Shown one piece after another: positions 1 to 11,214 of a stretch of DNA of 64,000 nt. The position numbers and the translations under genes are program-made. Numbering within the stretch: the stretch's first letter is position 1; each line of letters begins with the position of its first letter. Below the pieces are notes generated by a model that worked only from the letters and a program-made list of their open reading frames with translations, was not told the DNA's origin and made no database searches. Location: positions 56,092,569-56,156,568 of the forward strand of contig OX578146.1 in the NCBI GenBank assembly GCA_951213105.1. The letters run 5' to 3'. The DNA comes from Amaurobius ferox (Eukaryota > Arthropoda > Arachnida > Araneae > Amaurobiidae).

Positions 1-533
1 CGTAAACCTATAAAACGCTAGCATAAACCGTTCTCGAGATATTGCACATTTTTCAAACAAATTTATCAAAAAATCCCATAAATTAAAAAAATATATTAAC
101 TCTTGAGAAACATACTCACTTTTCATATGTAATATCATGCGATAAATTGGGTGACACCATTGTCGTAGATCTAGCTCGTTCCATTCATGAGAAAAGATAC
201 TTCGAGTAATACTTTTGTATTTGAACGCCGATAGTCATTTACCTGCTATAAGAATAACTTATTTCTCCATCCATAACTCTTGGCGAGATTTTGGCGACTT
301 ATTTGGTAGAATGCCGCCAACTCGGCGACTTTTTTAAATGTTGCAAAATTAACGAAAATCTTGCCAAATGGATAAAAGTGACGCTAAATCAATGAAGATG
401 ACGACTAATTGTCGAAAATTCATTATCTTGGAAAGAATATAAGTATCTACTATAAAAAACACATTTTTTTTTACTGTAAAAGTAGTAAATTCATTGCATT
501 ATATAAGGAAAGTCATGCGTTGCCCACATCAGA
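1..533 (-). repeat. Family A repeat, copy 1, truncated by the window edge
   Basis: Non-coding interspersed repeat, read on the minus strand. It carries the family's conserved blocks: a 'gcacatttttcaaa' block near the window edge, a stretch rich in TGGCGA/TCGCCAA words, and the 5' terminus which on this strand reads ...GGAAAGTCATGCGTTGCCCACATCAGA. The CA-rich 3' half lies outside the window. It matches the copies at 4753, 9484, 12130, 13685, 34806, 36295, 58099 and 59588 by eye. No protein is encoded. Confidence 0.85.
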
Positions 534-2893
534 TTTTTTTTTCTTGTTTTTATCTCATGTTCAGATTTGATTATTTCCTTTCATTATTGTTTAATTTACC
601 TTGCGTTCCATTGGGTAGCTCCACTGCACTATGTTGTCATTTATCCATTCAGTTTTGCCGTCATTTCCTTGCGTTTGTTTGGGCGTTTATGTTCAGACTT
701 TTTGCAATGATAAAGGAAATCCAGTTAATTTCCGAAAGGCACGTATGGTTATTTATCTGAATTTGCATTGCATTTTACGTTGTAGACCAGTTTATTATTA
801 ATTGAAAACAAAAACACATGTTTTATTCATTTAAAAAAATCCAATTCTTAGCAAATATCTAATCAGCAGCCTAGTAAGACATAAGTGATTAAGTTTAGTA
901 AAATTGTACTGGATTTTTATTGAGCTAGATTGTTACAGACCTTGCGCAGATAGACAAACAGCTAAAATACTAATTGTAGCTATTTAATACTCTAAAATGC
1001 TCATAACCATGTTAAGTCGTCAAAAACTCGAATTCATATTATCAATTCCGTACTTTTTATATACTCTAAGTTGGAGTAAGTACGAAGGAAGTTTGACATC
1101 TACATTTTGAGAAACAATTATATCCTGTTACATATTCTTACTGTTTTTCGTGTCTATACCCAAGGTACAACCATTAATAAAGTTTATACAATAAATTTAT
1201 AACATTTGCGAATGTATATTACGCTTATTATATTTGAAGAAAATAAACTATGTTTCACTGGTTTATTGAGAATCAAACTTCTCAAAATCTTAGAGTGAAA
1301 CTAAAAAGCCAACAGTAGATGGAGAAAATCCAACTTTAATGATCAAAAGTTGGACAGAAAATGTCTGAAAAAGATTTTACAGTACGTTTGGAAAATAATG
1401 ATGTCCGCTCTTAATGTTTTTATCATTTAGTGTACAGACATGGCATTTAAAGTTTATTTTATAACTGAGTTAAAATGTATTGCTTCTAACAGAGATAAGT
1501 AATATTTAGGCTGAAATTTGATGCACATTTAATATAGAGAGTATGCCAGAAAATAAATATTATTTCTTTAATTAATGAGATGAGAGGATAATGAAAAAAA
1601 AATGGATGTGGGCAGTGCATGACTTTTACTACAGACTCAAATGCTTTTTTTTCTTCTTTTAGAATTTATTAAATTGAGTTTAATATCATAAAATAATATG
1701 GTTGATTGTTTGAAATTACTTTGAATTTGCAGTTTTATTTCCTTTCCATTGATACTTAGCGATTGGACTTAATTTCAAAGACAACTTGCAAATAAAAGAT
1801 AACTCTAAATATCTCCAGAAAGGTTAATCCTAGAGTTATGGGGTTGGCCTAATTCCTTTCGTTGTAAAAATATGATGTATTAAACAAGTATTTAATTGAT
1901 ACATTTTAGCATATGTAGCCTTTTAGTTCAGATTTTGGAAATTTTTGCTAATAGACATATTATTTCTTTCCAAATCGAACTAAAATATCATCTGTTAATA
2001 TTGGGAAATTAACTTATTTAAACTTTTAGAATATGAATATTTGAACCATGGAGATAGAGAGACAATCAAATTCGTGTTTTAAACAGTGTAATTGCTGCAA
2101 TATTTGTTTTAAAATAGATTGGTTGGAGCTGAATTGTATGTCCCATAAAGTAAGAGAGAATTAGCCCATTTTCTTCAATGCTAACCAGGAATTGAAAATT
2201 TGGGATAAAATATTTGAGGTATTAAACTTGGTAAATTGGTTTGATAGAGCATCTAGGGGAGCGTAAATTTATTGCGTTATGTTAGGGTTTAGTGTAGTAT
2301 ATATGTTTTAATAGAGAGTTATATAAGAAATAGGAATATTGAATGGGCGTGGAGCATGGCTCACATGTGTCTGTAGATATTTGGATTAAATAGTTAAATG
2401 TTATATATTTGTTGATGTCCCCCGCTTCCTGTTTCCCATGCCGGGACTTAGACGTGCGTAGCGTACAAGTGAACTGGTTTTGCAGGTTATTCAATAAAGA
2501 CTTAAAATTGCGCTTCGTGAAGAGAAATCGGTGAGATTCTAGCATTTATATGGCCTGATGCTAAGCGTACTAAATACAAATAAGTGCCAAAATACTGGCA
2601 GCACTAACATCAGTTGTGCGAGAGAAGGTCTTAAAACAGTATTGGTATGTGGAATTACGAATCGCGGACAATAAAAATTGTTCTGTATGATAAGACCTTA
2701 AGTGTACAAAGATGCATCGTTCTAATTTACCCATATTAGGGGGAGAGCATATAGAGCGTGTTGAAGGCCCAGACCACACGACCAACCCTAAGGTTTATGG
2801 CAGCTTAATGTGTGGCCGCATCTAAAGCGTGTATAAAGCTTTTCCTCCCAACTTGTAATGTGGAACCAGAAAAGTGGTCCAGTTAGTTTCAGT
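534..2893. other. AT-rich DNA, no gene recognised
   Basis: Stop-rich in all frames; open frames are at most ~90 codons and unlike any family I know. The only structure seen is a short relic of the family A 5' end at about 1603-1630 (GATGTGGGCAGTGCATGACTT), without the rest of the repeat. Confidence 0.6.
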
Positions 2894-2907
2894 CCCGTGG
2901 TCGATGT

Positions 2908-3185
2908 TGTTGTTGCTGAGACCCAGATCGTCCGACCTACCAGAAAGGTGTAAGGTAACTGTTTGGATGGCCGGGAAGTGCCGCCCAATTTAGACCGGAA
3001 CCCAGTGGGGAAGGCATCCATAGGAACCGTACCCTCCTTCCCCTACCACCAACTTCTCGGAAGGACTTACGGACCCACATGTTTAACGTGATCGTACTCC
3101 GCATGAACACGGCGGCAGTTGTGGCAGCGTGCAAATCCAGCGCGCAAACCACTGGGCTTCCGCGAATGTGCCACCGCTGAAATGT
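2908..3185 (-). mobile_element. tRNA-derived SINE body with damaged head
   Basis: Minus-strand SINE. The A-box side survives (GGAAGCCCAGTGGTTTGCGC on the minus strand, around 3170-3150). The sequence then jumps from 'TTTGCACGCTGCC' straight into the body, so the B box seen in the 6966 copy is missing. The body and the CAACAACA 3' tail are intact. Its own tRNA-type promoter should be weak or dead, so the 5S module upstream is the likelier promoter source. That last point is inference. Confidence 0.85.
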
Positions 3186-3305
3186 GCTAACAACACGTGG
3201 TAGTCACCCAGGTAGTCACCCACCCAAGTACTAACCGCGCCCGATGCTGCTTGACTTCGGTGATCTAACGAGAACCGGTCTTTTCAGCACGGTAGGGCCG
3301 GAGGC
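3186..3305 (-). pseudogene. 5S rRNA-like sequence
   Basis: The reverse complement starts GCCTCCGGCCCTACC and runs for 120 nt, the usual 5S rRNA length. Recognisable 5S landmarks follow in order: GGTTCTCG, GATCACCGAAGTCAAGCAGC (the A-box side of the internal promoter), ATCGGGCGCGG, and GGTTAGTACTTGGGTGGG (the C-box side, one change from the usual form). It ends in CACGTGTTGTTAGC. A small duplication of GTGACTACC disturbs the 3' third, and no T-run terminator follows; the sequence reads on into the SINE. It is therefore probably not a functional 5S gene but a 5S-derived module of the composite element. 5S resemblance is strong; function is inferred absent. Confidence 0.85.
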
Positions 3306-3320
3306 CCCCGTGGCCGATGT

Positions 3321-4752
3321 GTAAAAGTTCAGTCTTCTGTCACCAGGGGACTTCTTGTAAGGTGTAGGAAGGCCCAAGCATGCTAGACAATTATATAGAT
3401 CAATAAAATAATTCCATCTATACTTATTAATTTATAAACTATTGAAATATTGAGTACGCGCAGGCTGGTCAGATCCGAATTTTTAAAAAACCAGCCCTCA
3501 ACTGGAACCGGTTCAAAACTGTTATGAAGAAATCGGACCTTACTATGGCAAACAGGCCAACATGTCAACCAACAGGACCAACTGGCCAACATGTCAACTG
3601 GTCGGACATAAGCCCTTAGCGTAGGCCCGAACTCGGGAAGGTTTCTAATAAGACAGATGAGTGTAGCTTTACACTCTATATATCTATATTCAAAATTACT
3701 ATTAAATAGTTAAATGTTATATATTAAATTACTATCAAATGTTATATGTATCAGTAAAAACGAAGAAATTATCATTGTAATCATATTCAGTAACGAATAA
3801 CAATGTATTCCAATAACAATGTGTTTCAATAACACAGAAACGCTGCATAATAGAACAGCATTATCCACTGTATTACGAATATAAAAAAGGCAGTTCCTTT
3901 ATGACCTCGACAGGGAAAAATGTATTGACATAATTGAATAACTTCTTAGAAGATTGTCATGAAAATGTTAAATAGCTGTTTTTGGTGTGTATTCGCATTT
4001 ATGAATATGTTGCTAAGTTATTATATGTATTTTAGTTCGAAGTAATGCTTATGATATTCTGAAAGAAATGAAATAATCGTATTGACTACTGAAAGCTATG
4101 TGTAGCTTTAATATTCTAAAGCTCTAATACTTAATCATATTTCACAGTAGTGATATTAACTTATCTATATAATATTAAATTGCATTGACCATGTAGTATA
4201 TTTATAAGTATACAGGGTGTTTCCAAAATGTCGGAAATGCTTATCTGACTATAAAAAGCGGAAACGCATGCTTGTTTGTTTGTATGTATGTCGGTATGTC
4301 CCCTTTATGTCGAAGCTAATAATTGGCCTGGCTTCGCGCGGTTTCGAAATGTATCTTTCAATCTAATGAGTTGCAGAAAATTTCAAAAATTTGAAAAATT
4401 CAATAGATTTTTAAGTATGTTCGAAAAATCTTTGAGAAAAGAGGAAAATTTACCTCGTCCTAAAAGAACTTATATGCATCCTCAATGTGAGATTTGCGAT
4501 ATCGATTTCTTTTTAAACGAAGTTTAAATGTGTTTTGAAGAGGGCGTATATGAGCTATATTTCGAAAGAGTCAGTTGTTTTCTACAAATTTTTAAAACAC
4601 AGGGAAATTAAAAAAATATCGGGAAATGTCAGAGAAAAATCCATTTCAAAAATCTAATTGACACCTCATCTTTAGCGCTGCAATCTTTATTGTTTTTATT
4701 CTGAAGCTGAAAGTTTCAATTTTATTACTCAGATGTTTAACATTAAAAGAAA
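3321..4752. other. AT-rich DNA, no gene; one transposon-end-like motif
   Basis: No coding signal. A short local repeat of GGCCAACATGTCAAC occurs near 3555-3600. At 4211-4230 the sequence TACAGGGTGTTTCCAAAATG has the form of terminal inverted repeats of many arthropod DNA transposons, but no partner end was found. The 83-codon frame after it (4276-4527) matches nothing I recognise. Confidence 0.5.
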
Positions 4753-4910
4753 TCTGATGTTGGCAACACATGACTTTCCTTACATAATGTAATGCATTTA
4801 CTATATTTACAGTACAAAAAATAGGTTTTTCTTATAGTAGATACTAATATTCTTTCCAAGATATTGAATTTTCGACAATTAGTCGTCATTTTCATTGATT
4901 TGCGTCATTT

Positions 4911-6212
4911 CTAACACTTTACAACAAAGTTGAAAAGTGTTTATGACTTTGTTCATTCTGTCTGTCTGTCTGTCTGTCCGTTAGTACGATAACTGCTGCA
5001 AAAATGACTTAATCAAAATGAAATTTTAGTATGTTGTTCAGACGGTCTGTAGGACCTATGGGAATATAAATGAATAATATCACTCAATTAGTTTTGGATT
5101 GAACCCGGGTTGAAAAAATGAAATAAATTGAGCCCTATAGGACCACATTTTTCAAACATTTTTTAAGCGGATTTAAAATTCACAAATTGCTTCGAAATTT
5201 TTAGGTAATATTTATATTGTTCCATAAAATATATAAAGAAAAATTCAGAGAAATATATTCAGTAGTTTTTTAAATAAAAATTAAAATAATCATAACACCT
5301 CTTATATAAAACGATCACGTGACCATGATATGACAGTATCACGTGATCCACTTCAAAATGATATATGGCATCCATCTTGTCTCCAAATCGTGATTTTTAA
5401 AGTTCATTTTATTTCATATTGAGTGTTGTATCCGTCCTAAAACCAATTTATTTTGGTTTAAATTCTGTGCATTTGCATACTAAATCAACGCAATTACAAT
5501 ATATATGAGTTTAAATGCCCATCCAAATTTGATTATTTCTACAACTAAGCCTAATTTTCACTTATGTAAAATGTAAACAGCAAAATATGTTGGATGAGTT
5601 GTATAGAAATTGCTGCATTTTTTTAACGCAAAATAATTTAGCTCATGGAGTCTGCATAGCTGATATGAAAGAAATATTCATTGAGTTTACCGAGAGAAGG
5701 ACGATTTTTTGCGATGAAGTTTTAAGCACAGAGTTAAATTACTTGTAGCTTCATGGTCTTAATTTTTAAATAAAATAAGTTATTATAGTATTGTGATGAA
5801 TGACATGAATGGGAAATTATTTATAAATGAAATGCTGCTTTTTTAGAGAGAGCCAGGCGTGTTATTTTTTCTATGACGTCATTTGAATGAATTTCAGTTG
5901 TTTTCGATGAAGTTTTTAAATATAATAAATTATCGTGGTATTACGATAATTCTAAAATTATTATCTAGTAATATTTCACATTTTAGAGATGTTTAAACCA
6001 GGCAATTTATATTTCAATGCCGTCATTTGAATGAAGTTAATTTTTTTCGATGAAGGTTTAAGTTTTCAAATATAATAAATCAATGTAGTATTGTGAGGAG
6101 TTTAAAAATATTACCGAGGAATGTATTGCATTTTAGACATGTTTAAATAAAATTGCATTGCTGTTGGAAAGTGTTTCATAATCAATGCTTTAAGCATGAT
6201 TGACCTTTCTTG
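4911..6212 (-). repeat. Family B repeat, copy 1, nested in family A copy 2
   Basis: In family orientation (minus strand) the element starts CAAGAAAGGTCAATCATG and ends with a (GACA)n tract, then AACACTTT...AAAGTGTTAG, an 8-bp stem hairpin. Length is 1302 bp. It interrupts family A between CATTT and TTATCC with no target-site duplication. No transposase or other protein is seen. Full-length relatives lie at 33076 and 52643, and an interrupted one at 54234. Confidence 0.88.
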
Positions 6213-6965
6213 TTATCCATTTGACGAGGTTTTCGTTAATTTGGTAATATTTCAAAAAGTCGCCAAGTTGGCGACATTCCGCCAAATTCGTCGCCAAAAT
6301 CTCGCCAAGCTTTATGCACTAAGAAATAAATTATTCTTATAGCAGATAAATGGCTATTGGCGTCCAAATGCAAAATTATTATTCAAATTATATTTTTTCA
6401 TGAATGGAGCGAGCTAGATCCACGAGAATGATGTCACCCAATTTATCGCATGATGTTACATATAAAAAGTGAACATGTTTCTCAGAAGGAAAGCTTTTTT
6501 TTTCTATTTTATATGACTTTTTAATAATTTTTTTGAAATTTGTGCAATATTTCGAGAATGGTTCGTGTTAGCGTTCTGAAATTTATGTAAATCGTTTTCT
6601 AATGAAAAATTACATAAGAAATGTCTATTTGCGTAACTTTATTAGTGGTTTTGATTTTTTGACGATTTTTTCAAAATTTCATTCGAAAATTGAGGGAGGT
6701 TCTGAACATTCGATTGAGTATGAAAACAATGGGCTTCCAGTGTTTACAGATTGTGATTTTTGTACCAAATTTGGTTCGAATCGGTCCATTCGTTCGTCAG
6801 TTATCGTCTCCAGCGACTTACTGACACACACACACACACATACTTTCACACACACTCACAGACAGCATTTCAAAAATGTTTAATTCGTGATCAGGGATGC
6901 CTGAAACGTGCTCTCTCGTCGAAAACTCGAATTCGAATCTTCAACTCCGTCACAATACTTTCCTT

Positions 6966-7250
6966 GGGGCGCGGTAGCCCATTGGTTAGCGCGCTGGAGT
7001 TGCACTCGGTAGGCCCGGGTTCGATTCCAGCCACTGCCAAAACTGCCGCCGTGTTCATGCGGAGTACGATCACGTTAAACATGTGGGTCCGAAAGTCCTT
7101 CCGAGAGGTTGGTGGTAGGGGAAGGAGGGTACGGTCCCTGTGGATGCCTCCCCCACTGGGTTCCGGTCTAAATAGGGTGGCACTTCCCGACCGTCCAAAC
7201 AGTTACCTTACACCTTTCTGGTAGGTCGGACGGTCTGGGTTTCAACAACA
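6966..7250 (+). mobile_element. Full-length tRNA-derived SINE with 14-bp TSD
   Basis: A 285-bp element flanked by exact TSDs ACAATACTTTCCTT (6952-6965 and 7251-7264). The head is tRNA-like: an A box in GCGGTAGCCCATTGGTTAGC and a B box in GGGTTCGATTCC, which together form an RNA polymerase III promoter. A conserved body follows, and the 3' end is a CAACAACA tail in place of poly(A). A 154-codon frame across it (6760-7224) is incidental. This is the reference copy for the other SINE pieces in the window (2908, 26826, 32075, 39255). It probably depends on a LINE recognising the 3' end; none is present here. Confidence 0.92.
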
Positions 7251-7290
7251 ACAATACTTTCCTTATACATTATGTATGTAAGAAAAGTAA

Positions 7291-9483
7291 AAATGATAGT
7301 TTCTTTGTTACAGAACTTTTTTTTTTATTTCAGATTAGTTTTTTTTTCGGTATAGTATCTCCAACTTTATCATACTACAATTACATATATTTCGAAGGGC
7401 CCCACGTGCCAAAATTTTGAAAAATACATTTAGTATTTTTTATACGAATTTTCAAATTTCTTTTTTACAATTTTGAAGCTAAAAATTTATTTTTTGCACC
7501 ACTTAACATAAATCTAATATTTCATTCTTGCAAACGCTGTAGCCATTTAAAAGGAAGCATATATAAATCATTCAACAATTAAATATAATTTTATTTCTTA
7601 GAGCGTTAATACTGAAGCTATGGTTAATACTTTCGTTATGGTTAGCATGGACGACATGAGCAGCGCTTCATTGAGACTTCAGTAAAAAATTTTTGTACTA
7701 TATTCAGCGATCGGTTCAGAAGGGTATTGGAAATATAAAAATTATGTTGTTTGCGGTAATAGTTTAATTCGTCTAAAATTGTTAAAATTGCTATTTAATT
7801 TTTATCCAATTTTTGTTGCTTTACAGTTTTTGTTACCACGTAAGAAGGAGTGGGGGGGGGGGGCATTTCAAAAATCTTCAATCTTAGTTTTAGTCTATGT
7901 TAGCGACTTTTGCTCTAAATTTGATACGATTTTAACCGTTGTATTTTCTTCTTTACAATGGACCTAGACGACATGCTCAAGCTACAGTTCGACGCATTTT
8001 TCTTGCTTTTTTTTTTTTGCGACTTTACCTCAAAACTTGCTAAAACTGATTTCTATAAAAACTGGTTGCTACATTTAGTGACCACTAGTGGACAAAGTCC
8101 TCTAGTTATTTCTGACCCATTAACACTATACTCATACTTCCAAATGAAAAATTGTTTTAAATTTTAAGAAGCAATATATTCAATTATGTTTCAATTCTGT
8201 GTGCTAAACCGTTGATGAAGGTGAACATCGTTTTTTTTTTTGTTTTATGTGTAAAATAAAGTGAAATGCAATCTGCCGCATTCTCTAAATGTTGGAGTTT
8301 TTGGAGGGGAAGGATGAGTTAGATTGTATCTACCGATTTTGATAGTTCTTTTCCATATTTTACTGGAGGACAAAAATACTTAGCACTACCTTTCCAACGT
8401 TCTAGAACTTGATAATTATTTTACCACTTATATCTGACATGAAGCGAGATGGCCCCCATACCCCCTATTGTTACATGGACATTCCCACATGCCTTATTCA
8501 GTTCGCTATAAATTCCAACAATCACCTATTACCCCTATTAAAACTCTTTGCTGGCAGTCATCGGTACTTTATTTTAAATATAACTCAATATATATTGAAA
8601 ATGAGGACTCAAAATTTATAGTAAACAAATCCCGAATTTATCGTATTAACAATCATCCACAAGAACATATGCGTACATTCCTGAACTGATTATTCACTAT
8701 TAACGACCTCATTCTAAACTTCCAGATAAACTACTATTATTTTAAATGGATTGTTCCTTTTATTTCTTTGACTATTACCTTGCGACATTCAATATCAAAA
8801 CTCAAATTCTCTTAAGGTAAAATTATATGATATAATTTAATAAATTACTAAATTATGAACTAAAATACAATTCACCCTCAAAGTGTACTAAATAGCTTAG
8901 GATCCTAATGAAACTATTTTAGTAATAGCTAGAGGGATTTCAGGGAGAATATAAAGTCATGCAAGCCGTAAGTCAGTCAGGTTAAGAAGTGCAACTGCTG
9001 AGTGTTGGCCCGTTCCTTGGAATCTGGTCCGACAACACGACCGCAATCGTCTATAGTTCTTAATCAAGCGTTCACCTCCTTAAAAACTTATCTCTCTCTC
9101 TCTTGCCCTCTCTCAGTACGTGTTTTGGAACCGCCCCTATTTTGACGCCCCAGCGTTACCATACTAATTGTGGACTTTGGAATGTTCGTTCCTTACAAAT
9201 TCTCCCGTGGTGAAGGAGAGCTTGGAATGTTACACTTGAGAGAAATGCCAGTGTTACACATATTATATAAATTGAAAAACATATCCATCATATCGGTCAT
9301 CATATCTATAGCACATCCTGATAAATAGATGCTCCAAACGATTCGTATCAGTCACGTCATATCCATCATATCGGTCATCATATGTTTAGCAGATCCTGAG
9401 AAATAGATGCTTCAAAAAATGTGTACTTAAAACAATAGAATAGCAAAAAAATTTGCATTCATACTATTACTTCTTAAAAATAA
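7291..9483. other. AT-rich DNA, no gene recognised
   Basis: No coding signal or known repeat. A run of G occurs at about 7850-7863. A stretch richer in GC at about 8995-9240 has a TC run and CCCC words and may be a relic of an older element, but I cannot name it. A two-unit tandem repeat follows at 9281. Confidence 0.5.
9281..9420. repeat. Two-copy tandem repeat, 78-bp period
   Basis: The block starting ATATCCATCATATCGGTCAT (9281) recurs at 9359. The rest of the unit (GCASATCCTGAKAAATAGATGC) is also conserved with a few substitutions. Confidence 0.8.
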
Positions 9484-10273
9484 TCTGATGTGGGCAACAC
9501 ATGACTTTCCTTATATACTGCAATGAATTTACTACTTTTACAATTAAACAAAATGTTATTTTTATAGTAGATACTTATATTCCTTACAAGATATCGAATT
9601 TTCTTCAATTAGTCGTCATTTTCATTGATTTAGCATCATTTTTATCCATCTGGCAAGATTTTCGTTAATTTGGCAACATTTTAAAATGTCGCCCAGTTGG
9701 CGACATTCCGCTAAATTTGTCGCCAAAATCTCGCCAAGCGTTATTTATGGAGAAAAAAGTTATTCTTACAGCAGATACATGACTATTGGCGTTCAAATGC
9801 AAACGTATTACTCAAAGTATCTTTTCTCGTGAATGGAATGAGATAGATCCATGAGAATGATGTCACCAAATTGATCGCATGATATTACATATGAAAAGTG
9901 AACATGTTTCTCAACAGTTAATATATTATTTTTAATTTATGGAATTTTTTGACAAATGTATTTGAAAAATGTGCAATACCTCGAAAATGGTTCGTGCTAG
10001 CGTTCTAAAGTTTATGTCAATCGTTTTCTAAGGAAAAATTATATTAGAAATGTCTATTTGCGTAACTTTATTAAAGGGTTTAATTTTTTGAAGATTTTTT
10101 TAAAAATTCACTCCAAAATTTAGGGAGCTTCTGATCATTCGATTATGCTTTTAAACAACAGACTTCCAGGATTCATAGACTGTGATTTTTGTACCAAATT
10201 TCATTCGAATCGCTCTATTCGTTCGTGAGATATCGTCTCCACAGTCTCACTGACACACACACACACACACATA

Positions 10274-10314
<41 letters not shown>

Positions 10315-10542
10315 TTTCACACACACACACACATACTTTCACACACACACACATACTTTCACACACACACAGACCCACACATATATTTTCACACACACAC
10401 ACAGACATCACTTCAAAAATGTTTGATTCGTGATCAGGTATGCTTGAAACATGCTCTCCCGTCGAAAACTCAGACACACACACAGACACACACACACACA
10501 CATACCTTCAAACACGCACATACTTTAACACACACGCACATA

Positions 10543-10586
<44 letters not shown>

Positions 10587-10743
10587 ATACTTTCACCCAA
10601 ATACACACACACAGAAACATCACATCAAAAATGCTCAATTCGCGATCAGAGATGCTTGAAACGTGATCTCCCTTCGAAAACTCGAATTCGAATTTTCGAC
10701 CCCGTCACGTTTTCTTTATACATTATGTATATAAGGAAAGTAA
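9484..10743 (+). repeat. Family A repeat, copy 3, with a much expanded CA tract
   Basis: The copy runs from TCTGATGTGGGCAACACATG to the 3' palindrome ...TATATAAGGAAAGTAA. The microsatellite part (about 10250-10620) is enlarged into several CA arrays, with TTTC between CA blocks. The block TCAAAAATG...TCG...GAAAACTC appears at least twice around them, so this copy has duplicated part of its 3' region. Frames through the CA arrays give His-Thr repeats and are not genes. Confidence 0.9.
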
Positions 10744-11214
10744 TAAATTGAAGTGTGTCACACAAAGCGAACTTTATCCCTCAAAGAGAGAAATATTTAG
10801 AACAGCCAATTAAATGAATAACAAAAAATATATTTCAATAGCATATAAACCATTAGAATAAGATAGCATTCGCCCTGGAATTACAAATAGATGAAAGAAA
10901 GCCATTTTATGGTTTCGACATGAATAGAAAGTATTGACGTCATTGGAAGCGTATTTAGAAAGAGCCTGTCATAAATACGCTCAGTAAATGCTGCTGATGT
11001 GAATAAAATGAATAAACTTATATGAATGGAAGTTCGATTATTATATTGACGGGTCATGGATATGACATTTTAAAAGGATTTTGTACTTTGCAAATGGAAC
11101 TAATATAAAATGATTGTGAGGCAGCCGGGGAAACTTTAGGAGAACCTTAAATTTTTTAAAGGACTATCTATTGTATTTATTCAATTGTCTTTATTGACAA
11201 TGATTTTTAAGTTT
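10744..11214. other. AT-rich DNA, nothing recognised
   Basis: No coding frames, repeats or motifs that I can support. Confidence 0.5.

Larger units (their letters stand above)
2894..3320 (-). mobile_element. Composite 5S-rRNA/tRNA-SINE retroelement with flanking target-site duplication
   Basis: On the minus strand the order is: TSD, a 120-nt 5S-like head (3305-3186), a short linker, a SINE head and body (to 2908) ending in CAACAACA, then TSD. The putative TSDs are CCCGTGGCCGATGT (3307-3320) and CCCGTGGTCGATGT (2894-2907) on the plus strand, 13 of 14 identical. The body matches the full SINE at 6966-7250 through the central TGCGGAGTACGATCACG block and the 3' GGTAGGTCGGACG block, but the B-box part of its tRNA-like head is deleted. 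The placement of the TSDs outside both modules suggests one insertion of a joined transcript. Confidence 0.75.
4753..7290 (+). repeat. Family A repeat, copy 2, split by a B element and a SINE
   Basis: The 5' end TCTGATGTTGGCAACACATG starts at 4753 and the 3' palindrome ends at 7290 (...GTATGTAAGAAAAGTAA). Two foreign insertions interrupt it: a B element at 4911-6212, and a SINE at 6966-7250. Removing the B element restores the family sequence CATTT|TTATCC exactly. Removing the SINE and one TSD restores the CACAATACTTTCCTTATACATT 3' block. The remaining A sequence is about 0.95 kb. A short CA array lies near 6825-6860. Confidence 0.9.

Noticed and set aside
3186..3305. Functional 5S rRNA gene
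   Set aside because: Internal duplication in the 3' third, no T-run terminator, and flanking TSDs that include the SINE.
4276..4527. 83-codon frame after a TACAGGGTGTTT motif
   Set aside because: No transposase signature and no matching second end; kept only as a possible transposon-end note.
6760..7224. 154-codon frame
   Set aside because: Runs from a family A repeat into a SINE; purely incidental.
10189..10751. Long His-Thr-rich open frames over CA arrays (also 13721-13996, 59499-59897, 6602-6883)
   Set aside because: They are translations of CA/GT microsatellites inside family A; the repeat is non-coding in all other copies.
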